Made by a program: the position numbers and the translations under genes. Below, piece by piece: positions 58,273 through 64,000 of a DNA stretch of 64,000 nt; position 1 is the stretch's first letter, and the number at the start of each line of letters is the position of its first letter. Under the pieces are notes generated by a model that ran no database searches, was not told the origin of the DNA, and was given only the letters and a program-made list of their open reading frames with translations. Source of the DNA: Asaia platycodi JCM 25414 (GTDB lineage Bacteria; Pseudomonadota; Alphaproteobacteria; Acetobacterales; Acetobacteraceae); NCBI RefSeq assembly GCF_000614545.1, contig NZ_BAKW01000015.1, forward strand, positions 1-64,000, in the 5' to 3' direction.

Positions 58273-59670
58273 GTGAACGAGACTGAGACTGTGAAAAGCG
58301 CCGCGAAATTGCCAAAGGTGGCCGAACAAGAGGCTGCGCCGCGTGTTCAGCGCAATGTCCTTCTCCTGCAAGGATTGATGGGACCGTTTTTCGGGAAGAT
58401 CGGCAAGGCGCTACGCGACGATGGCTACGGCGTGTGGAAGGTCAATTTCAACGGCGGAGACCGTTTGTTTTGGCGTTTGCCTAATGGAATTGACTTCACG
58501 GGGCGGCCTAATGAGTGGCCCGATGCGCTGGCTCAGATTATTGCCACACGAGAGATCACGGACGTGTTGCTCTTCGGAGACTGTCGCCCGTTGCATAGTG
58601 CCGCGATAGCCGTGTGCAGTCGCTTGCATATCCCAGTACATGTTTTCGAAGAAGGCTACATCCGCCCCGATTGGGTGACGTTGGAGCTTGGTGGCGTCAA
58701 CGGCAATTCCAGCCTCCCTAGAGACCCTCAATATTATTTGCAGCGAGCCCAGGAACTTCCGCCTGCGCCTGAGCATCACCCTGTGCCCTCATCATTCAGG
58801 ACGAGAGCGCTCCAGGGGCTGGCGTATAATACGGCTGATCTTCTCTCACGCTGGTATTACCGACACTGGGATAATTACAGGCCCTGGCATCCCCTGACGG
58901 AAGGGATGGGATGGCTTCGCAAGCTTCTCGCAAAGAAAGAACGCGCTCAGCGAACGCAGGATACACTGGAAAAGCTACGGCAGGCAGAGGCGCCGTTCAT
59001 GCTGTTCCCGCTGCAACTGGACGCGGATGCCCAGGTACGCCTGCACTCCAGCTTCAGCGGTATGGCGGAGGCCATTCGCGCGGTTATCGCCTCATTTGCT
59101 GCACACGCCCCGCATGGCCTGCGTCTGGCCATCAAAGAGCATCCGCTTGATAACAACATTCGCAACTGGCGGAACGAAGTGGCCTTGCAGGCGGCAGCCT
59201 ATGGTGTTGCGGATCGGGTGGATTACTTCGAAACCGGTGACATAGCTGAACTGGTGCGTCGCGCGATGGGTGTCATTACGATCAATAGCACGACCGGCAC
59301 CCTGGCTCTGGCGGAGGGCAAGCCAGTCATTACATTGGGTGACGCAGTCTACAGCCTGCCTGGAATCACCTTTCAGGGGACGCTGGAGGAATTCTGGGGC
59401 GATCCTGGTAAGCCGGATCGTGCCATTTTCACGGCTTATCGTCGTGTACTCATAGATCGCTGCTTGATTCCGGGGGGGTTCTTTTCGGATGAGGGGATCG
59501 ACAAACTCGTTGATAGCGCAATTGAGCGTCTGACGAATCATAGCCCGCTTGATTTTGCTGCGGCTTCACGCGCTGAGATGCAACGCAGAGAGGCGCTGAG
59601 ACGTGAGCTTGCGCATAATCCCAGCCAGTTGAAGAATGTCATCCCGGTAACGCGACAATTGCCGACATGA
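58273..59670 (+). CDS. KpsS-like capsule polysaccharide glycosyltransferase
   Basis: 465 residues starting at GTG 58273. KpsS family features: LLLQGLMGPFFGKIGKALRDDGYGVWKVNFNGGDRLFW, DVLLFGDCRPLHSAAIAV, HVFEEGYIRPDWVTLE, LAIKEHPLDNN and GVITINSTTGTLALAEGKPVITLGDAVY. The EEGYIRPDW motif and the HP and STTGT residues match beta-Kdo transferases of the capsule linker pathway (GT99-type). Its stop overlaps the next glycosyltransferase start by four bases, so the two are coupled. Confidence 0.86.
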   Translation: MNETETVKSAAKLPKVAEQEAAPRVQRNVLLLQGLMGPFFGKIGKALRDDGYGVWKVNFNGGDRLFWRLPNGIDFTGRPNEWPDALAQIIATREITDVLLFGDCRPLHSAAIAVCSRLHIPVHVFEEGYIRPDWVTLELGGVNGNSSLPRDPQYYLQRAQELPPAPEHHPVPSSFRTRALQGLAYNTADLLSRWYYRHWDNYRPWHPLTEGMGWLRKLLAKKERAQRTQDTLEKLRQAEAPFMLFPLQLDADAQVRLHSSFSGMAEAIRAVIASFAAHAPHGLRLAIKEHPLDNNIRNWRNEVALQAAAYGVADRVDYFETGDIAELVRRAMGVITINSTTGTLALAEGKPVITLGDAVYSLPGITFQGTLEEFWGDPGKPDRAIFTAYRRVLIDRCLIPGGFFSDEGIDKLVDSAIERLTNHSPLDFAAASRAEMQRREALRRELAHNPSQLKNVIPVTRQLPT

Positions 59671-60929
59671 GTTCTTTTCTCGCGCCAACGCGGCCTTTCT
59701 ACACGCTCGATATCTCCAGGTTACTGTCGCGCTCCAAGGCACTGGTTCCTACCGGGATCGACCGTGTTGAACTGGAATACGCTCGATATCTACTGCAGGA
59801 GGCACCAGAGCGACTTGAACTTGCGGCAATGCATCCTTTGGGGCGATTTTCTGCTTTGCCGTTTTTTGAAGCTAGTGACTTTATCACTGCAATAGGCAAT
59901 TTTTGGGACCGGGGCACGGGTACCGAAACGGCGGTATCGCGATTAGCCTCGCGTCTGCGGGCTCGCCTCCTCATGCCGAGGCTGGTGCGAAGAGACGCAA
60001 GGCAACCCGCGGCATCTCAGGCGCGTGTCTACCTTCATGTCTCTCATCACCATCTTGTAAGGCCTGCAGTGATCGAGACCGCAATAAAGCGTCGGCCAAG
60101 CACTATATTCGTACCGATGGTGCATGATTTGATTCCGCTCGAGTATCCTGAATATTCTCGGCCGAGAGAATTTGAACGTCACAAGCGGCGTATAGATACA
60201 GTATTGCGTTATGCAGATGCGGTTTTGACACCATCGCGCGCCGTACGCGCCTCGCTGGAGCACCACATCATTTCCGCAGACAGGAAGAATCTACCTGTCT
60301 GGCCGGTTCCGCACGGCGTCAATCTTAAAGCCCTTGAGGATGATGTCTCATCACAAGATCGAGCGACCCAAAAACCTTATTTCATCTATTTAAGCACGAT
60401 CGAGGCACGGAAAAACCATCTTCTACTACTCAATATCTGGCGGAGACTCATTGAAATCCATGGGGATGCGGCGCCGAGGCTGATCATTGTTGGTAAACGT
60501 GGTTGGGAAAATGAGCAGGTCCTAGATATGCTTGAGCGTTGTCCGAGCCTGAAGGGGAGCGTACAAGAGTATAATTCTTTGCCCGATACTGAAGTTGTCA
60601 GGCTGTTGCGTGGGGCTCATGCGCTACTGTTTCCGTCATTCACGGAGGGGTTCGGGCTTCCTCTGGCTGAAGCCCTTGCGCTAGGTACCCCAGTGCTGTG
60701 CTCCGATATCCCTGTCTTCCGTGAAATTGGCGGAGATGCCGCGCACTATATTGATCCACTCGATGGTTTGAATTGGATGCGCCAGATCATATTATTGACG
60801 AGAATGACAATAGATGAAGCTCACAACTCGGTCCCACCCGTTCGAAGATTTATCGACTGGCCAGAAAGTGTCGGGATTGCTCTCGGCCATATAGAGAGCT
60901 TCGTCGCCCAGCGTCATCCGGGCCGGTGA
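59667..60929 (+). CDS. GT4-family glycosyltransferase
   Basis: 420 residues. It opens FYTLDISRLLSRSKALVPTGIDRVELEYARYLL; the N-terminal half has FVPMVHDLIPLEYPEY and ADAVLTPSRAVRASL. The C-terminal GT-B donor site is YLSTIEARKNHLLLLNIW ... IIVGKRGWENEQV ... LLFPSFTEGFGLPLAEALALGTPVLCSDIPVFREIGGDAA (E-x7-E motif). Such enzymes transfer mannose or similar sugars in exopolysaccharide synthesis. It is translationally coupled to the KpsS-like gene. Confidence 0.88.
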   Translation: MSSFLAPTRPFYTLDISRLLSRSKALVPTGIDRVELEYARYLLQEAPERLELAAMHPLGRFSALPFFEASDFITAIGNFWDRGTGTETAVSRLASRLRARLLMPRLVRRDARQPAASQARVYLHVSHHHLVRPAVIETAIKRRPSTIFVPMVHDLIPLEYPEYSRPREFERHKRRIDTVLRYADAVLTPSRAVRASLEHHIISADRKNLPVWPVPHGVNLKALEDDVSSQDRATQKPYFIYLSTIEARKNHLLLLNIWRRLIEIHGDAAPRLIIVGKRGWENEQVLDMLERCPSLKGSVQEYNSLPDTEVVRLLRGAHALLFPSFTEGFGLPLAEALALGTPVLCSDIPVFREIGGDAAHYIDPLDGLNWMRQIILLTRMTIDEAHNSVPPVRRFIDWPESVGIALGHIESFVAQRHPGR

Positions 60930-60950
60930 AGGCCCGGATGTTCGCAGAGG

Positions 60951-62423
60951 TCAATCTTGTTTCCACGAACTGACAGCAGCTAGTCCGATAGCGAGCAACT
61001 CCCCGGCGCGCTCTTGAGTGTCCGCTTCTACATAGACGCGAAGTTCAGGAGCATTGCCCGATGGGCGTAGATGAATATTCTCGCCATTTTCGAAAGTCAT
61101 GCGCACACCGTCCGTCTCATCGACAAGCAACAAAGGACCGCAAGCAGTCAGAAAACCCAGAGATTTTGCGACTTCTTCGGGCGCGGCGCGAAGAGTTTCA
61201 ATCTTTGCCTGGCTTATGACGGTTGGAATTTCTGCGAGGCGGTCGCTCAGGGTGAAACGCGGCGGTAATTTGCGTATCAGGACGCCAAGCGTGCACCCGG
61301 ACTGACGCGCACTCACCAGGGCGCACAGCATGGGAAGTACTGCGTCTCGCGTCGGCAAGGAAGGTATCATGCGCCCTTCGAGTGTCACCGGGCTTGCAAG
61401 TAGAAATCCACCATTCGCCTCGTATCCAACCGAGGGAACAACCCCCATGAGTGCGGCTTGCGTCATGCTCTCCACCACAAATGGTGAGCCGATTCGTGTG
61501 CGGTGAACCTCTTGAGCGAACCCCGATTTTTCAAGAGCCGTGTTACTGCTCACGGGCGTAGTGACGGAAGCAGCGCCCAGAAACTGCGCGGTCACGATAC
61601 CAAGGACATCGCCTCTTAGCCAGTTTCCGGCTTCATCTGCCAATAATGGGCGATCTGAGTCGCCATCGGTGGTCAGAATGGCGTCTAGCGTGTGTTGTGC
61701 ACTCCACACGCGCGCGAGCGTTTCATCCTCCGGGCGCACGGCTTCGGTGTCGACCGGAATGAAAATGTCGGAACGTCCCAAGGGTACCGCTAGGCCGCCG
61801 AGTGCCGTAACGATTTGCGCCAGGACGTCTCGTCCGACAGCCGAGTGCTGATAAATACCCAGTTTGAGGCCGGAGAGTGCCTCGGGTCCGAAGAATTCTC
61901 TGTAACGCGTGACGTAGTCCGGTACGACATCGAAAGCCTCAGGGGGAGTGATATCGGCGATTAGGGTGCCGGCTGTATCGAACCATCCTGCAGGCAGATC
62001 GACGTCCTGCTCGCGCATCGCCGTTTCGTCGGGCTTTAGAAACTCACCATGGGCGCGGTTGAATTTGATGCCGTTGCGGTCAGATGGAATATGACTGCCG
62101 GTCACCATGAGAGAAGGAATGCCTTGGGAAAACGCATGGCGACACAGGGCGGGTGTCGGAACCTGGCCGCAGAAAACTGCCTCACCCTTCATCTGAATTA
62201 CTGCAGCAACGCAGGCGCGCATGATGCGGGGCGTGCTAGGACGCAAATCGCCGGCAATGGCCACAGCAACGCCCGGCGCGAACTCTCCAACCGAGCTCAG
62301 ATGTTTGAGATACCCCACCGTATACGCGTAACAAACCGCGTCTGTCATCGCTGTGACCAGGCCTCGGGCGCCACTCGTGCCGAAGGCGACACCGGATTGC
62401 GCCATCCACTCTGCAATCTTCAT
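60951..62423 (-). CDS. Phosphomannomutase/phosphoglucomutase-family phosphohexomutase
   Basis: 490 residues, alpha-D-phosphohexomutase superfamily. Active serine loop TGSHIPSDRNGIKF (Ser phosphorylated), metal loop ILTTDGDSDRPLL (DGDxDR), sugar loop GYEANGGFL, phosphate loop RPSGNAPELRVY. The N-terminus has FGTSGARGLV. It interconverts hexose 6- and 1-phosphates, likely giving mannose- or glucose-1-phosphate for nucleotide sugars. Convergent with the GT4 gene and within the polysaccharide locus. Substrate choice (Man or Glc) cannot be read from sequence alone. Confidence 0.9.
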   Translation of the reverse strand: MKIAEWMAQSGVAFGTSGARGLVTAMTDAVCYAYTVGYLKHLSSVGEFAPGVAVAIAGDLRPSTPRIMRACVAAVIQMKGEAVFCGQVPTPALCRHAFSQGIPSLMVTGSHIPSDRNGIKFNRAHGEFLKPDETAMREQDVDLPAGWFDTAGTLIADITPPEAFDVVPDYVTRYREFFGPEALSGLKLGIYQHSAVGRDVLAQIVTALGGLAVPLGRSDIFIPVDTEAVRPEDETLARVWSAQHTLDAILTTDGDSDRPLLADEAGNWLRGDVLGIVTAQFLGAASVTTPVSSNTALEKSGFAQEVHRTRIGSPFVVESMTQAALMGVVPSVGYEANGGFLLASPVTLEGRMIPSLPTRDAVLPMLCALVSARQSGCTLGVLIRKLPPRFTLSDRLAEIPTVISQAKIETLRAAPEEVAKSLGFLTACGPLLLVDETDGVRMTFENGENIHLRPSGNAPELRVYVEADTQERAGELLAIGLAAVSSWKQD

Positions 62424-63188
62424 GTAAAACTAAAACCTTTCCCATCAGAAGGAATTCAGACGTAACTGCCTGATAGCCCTGCTGTTCGATTTCGAACATA
62501 ATCGGTCTTGTTGAAAGATGCTTTCTGTTTGTTCGCTCGTAACTTTGGGCAACTCGACCCACGGGTGAGGGCGTCTTTCAAAAGACTATCAGCAATTCTC
62601 CGGCAAGGCGTAGGAAGAACAAACGTTGCGCGGGCACGATACCGGTCAGCTCCGAGCCTTGGCGGAGCCCGGGCCGTAGCCGCGATCAGGAAGTGAGCGC
62701 CAGAATGCTCTTTCGATCGAGCTGGTAAGGGCTTGTGTTCTTCTTACTAGATATCCATTCACATTTTTTCGGGCAAAAGCGCCGTGCCGCCCTGACGAGA
62801 ATCGATGTGAGAGGATCGCCGACCAGGTCTGCCTTTGCGGTTTGGTGGCAGAGAAGTCGGCCCTCCCTTTAGTCGAGAAGTAGGGTCTGGTTTCGCTCAG
62901 GGACAGCGAAGCTGCTTGGCTCTGCGGTCAGAAAGAGCAAAGGGCTTTTTAGGCGCAGCTGAGACGAAAAGTCGACGCTGATTGGAAACAGGGCGCAACG
63001 CTTAGAATCCGTCTTTCTCGTTTCGTCATGCTTTCTATTTATTTCTGTCAAGTTTTTGGTCTTCGGGTTCTTGATTGCCGTGTTGACGGTTGCCTCGAGC
63101 AGCAGAATAAACGATGCTGTGTTCGTTCGCAGGCCGAAGAAGAAAGCTGTTCCATTGAGGAGAGACCCATCGCAGAAGGGATCCAGGC
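62424..63188. other. Gene-free stretch between the phosphohexomutase and hydroxylase genes
   Basis: About 765 bases between divergent genes, with no credible frame on either strand. It probably holds two promoters. AGAAGGGATCC before ATG 63189 is a good ribosome site for the hydroxylase. No hairpin with a T tract, repeat or known RNA was found by eye; length leaves room for an unrecognised small RNA. Confidence 0.45.
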
Positions 63189-63770
63189 ATGACTGTTAGA
63201 CTTTTCAAAAATGCTTGGCTCGAGTCCCTGACTTATATGCCGATCTACGTGTACCTGCCGGTCTGGACTGGCTTCATCATCGCTCTGCTTGTCGAGGCTC
63301 TGCCTCAGTCTCTAACCGGCCTAGTGTTCGCTTATGTCGTGGGTTTCCTTGCCTGGACGCTCACCGAGTATCTGGCTCACCGTTTCCTGTTTCATTTCAG
63401 ATTCTCGTCTGAAATCGGACGGAAATTTGTCTTTCTGATCCATGGCAATCATCATGAATTGCCGAAGGACAAGCTACGAAACATGATGCCCTTGGTCGTG
63501 ACGATACCCATCGCAGTTCTGCTATGGTGGGCTTCATACACTTTGGCCGGCAAGGTAGGCACGGCTTATTTCGGTGGGTTCTTGGTGGGATACGTTTTTT
63601 ACGATCTGGTTCATTACGCCTGCCATCAATGGGGCTTTACCTGGAGCCCCTTTCTCCGTCTGAAAAGACATCATCTCATCCACCACTATTCGGTGCCTGA
63701 TAAGAATTTCGCGGTAAGCACGACGTTCTGGGACTCGATTTTTCACACGAAGTCCCGCCGCTCGTCCTGA
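63189..63770 (+). CDS. Membrane fatty acid hydroxylase / sterol desaturase-family protein
   Basis: 193 residues, four membrane helices. The di-iron histidine clusters are complete: EYLAHRFLFHF, LIHGNHHELPKD, FYDLVHYACHQ and LKRHHLIHHY. The spacing and short length fit the FA2H/Scs7-like fatty acid 2-hydroxylases rather than larger carotenoid enzymes. 2-hydroxylated fatty acids are abundant in lipids of acetic acid bacteria. It precedes a glycosyltransferase by two bases. Confidence 0.87.
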   Translation: MTVRLFKNAWLESLTYMPIYVYLPVWTGFIIALLVEALPQSLTGLVFAYVVGFLAWTLTEYLAHRFLFHFRFSSEIGRKFVFLIHGNHHELPKDKLRNMMPLVVTIPIAVLLWWASYTLAGKVGTAYFGGFLVGYVFYDLVHYACHQWGFTWSPFLRLKRHHLIHHYSVPDKNFAVSTTFWDSIFHTKSRRSS

Positions 63771-63772
63771 AG

Positions 63773-64000
63773 ATGGGTGTAGGAATTGATACCCGCAATA
63801 CCGGACGCCCGGGTGGGACGGGTATTGCGACTTATGCCACCCTGCTTGCCGAGGCGTGCCGTCTGGTCGGTCTCCCGCCCCAATGGCTGCATGATGATGC
63901 AGCTCAGCATGCAGGTAATCATGCCTTGGGTTCGCGTCTTTCCAGGCTGGTCCGAAGTCTGCGTTCTGAGTGTCCGCTCAGGAGCGCCATTGATGGTTAT
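63773..64000 (+). CDS. Partial GT4-like glycosyltransferase, N-terminus only
   Basis: ATG 63773 opens a 76-codon frame running off the window end without a stop. It begins MGVGIDTRNTGRPGGTGIATYATLLAEACRLVG, the typical GT4 start (V-G-I-D-x-R...G-x-G-I-x-x-Y) that forms the acceptor-side Rossmann fold. It is coupled to the hydroxylase, two bases away, and belongs to the polysaccharide locus. Confidence 0.75.
   Translation, partial: MGVGIDTRNTGRPGGTGIATYATLLAEACRLVGLPPQWLHDDAAQHAGNHALGSRLSRLVRSLRSECPLRSAIDGY

Overview
The window looks like about 64 kb of chromosome from an acetic acid bacterium (Alphaproteobacteria, Acetobacteraceae; Asaia/Gluconobacter/Komagataeibacter-like). This is inferred from gene content: GC-rich housekeeping genes, periplasmic gluconolactonase and royal-jelly-type beta-propeller proteins, a glycerol regulon (glpR-glpD-glpF-glpK), a PmtA-type phospholipid methyltransferase, and a heme O synthase next to a degenerate oxidase subunit. 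No marker is decisive at genus level.

Layout. 0-3.3 kb: a TetR regulator with two perfect operator-like palindromes facing a divergent gene cut by the window edge, then an AT-rich glycosyltransferase fused to a discoidin domain. 3.2-10.6 kb: a double thioredoxin-fold protein, an ABC-F ATPase, a zinc-ribbon membrane protein, a GNAT, and a three-gene operon (gluconolactonase, MRJP-like protein, YagU). 11.3-17.7 kb: an MDR oxidoreductase with a 34-bp palindrome in its leader, then the glp regulon. 17.7-22.5 kb: uvrB, a mutarotase, greB, gshB. 22.5-26.1 kb: pmtA, a COX1-like protein without its binuclear centre, ctaB, and a 36-residue CoxF-like peptide. 26.4-43 kb: Tim44-like protein, pmbA/tldE, M16 peptidase, thrC, a second MRJP-like protein, a TPR protein, glnD, mutS, murJ. 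42.5-52.1 kb: LysE exporter, glutathione peroxidase, nucleoside transporter, an aquaporin with altered NPA motifs, a TylF-like methyltransferase, and gpsA-rlmJ-hemD-hemC diverging from tsaD. A tRNA-Ser(UGA) at 52.2 kb borders an AT-rich stretch with a foreign-looking methyltransferase gene and a decayed IS5-family transposase. 54.7-64 kb: a surface-polysaccharide locus (LtaS-like phosphotransferase, KpsC- and KpsS-like proteins, two GT4 glycosyltransferases, a phosphohexomutase, a membrane fatty acid hydroxylase).

About 31 single-base frame breaks interrupt otherwise well-conserved reading frames, including essential genes (gpsA, murJ, ctaB). Most are one-base losses, many in short homopolymers. 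I read these mainly as sequencing or assembly errors and give frame-corrected gene extents; where a gene is split, start and end are for the whole gene and the break is named. A few breaks in AT-rich accessory genes could be real decay.

Functionally the window joins glycerol uptake and oxidation, periplasmic sugar-lactone metabolism, DNA repair (uvrB, mutS), nitrogen signalling (glnD), heme and threonine synthesis, and envelope construction (murJ, PmtA, capsule-type genes).
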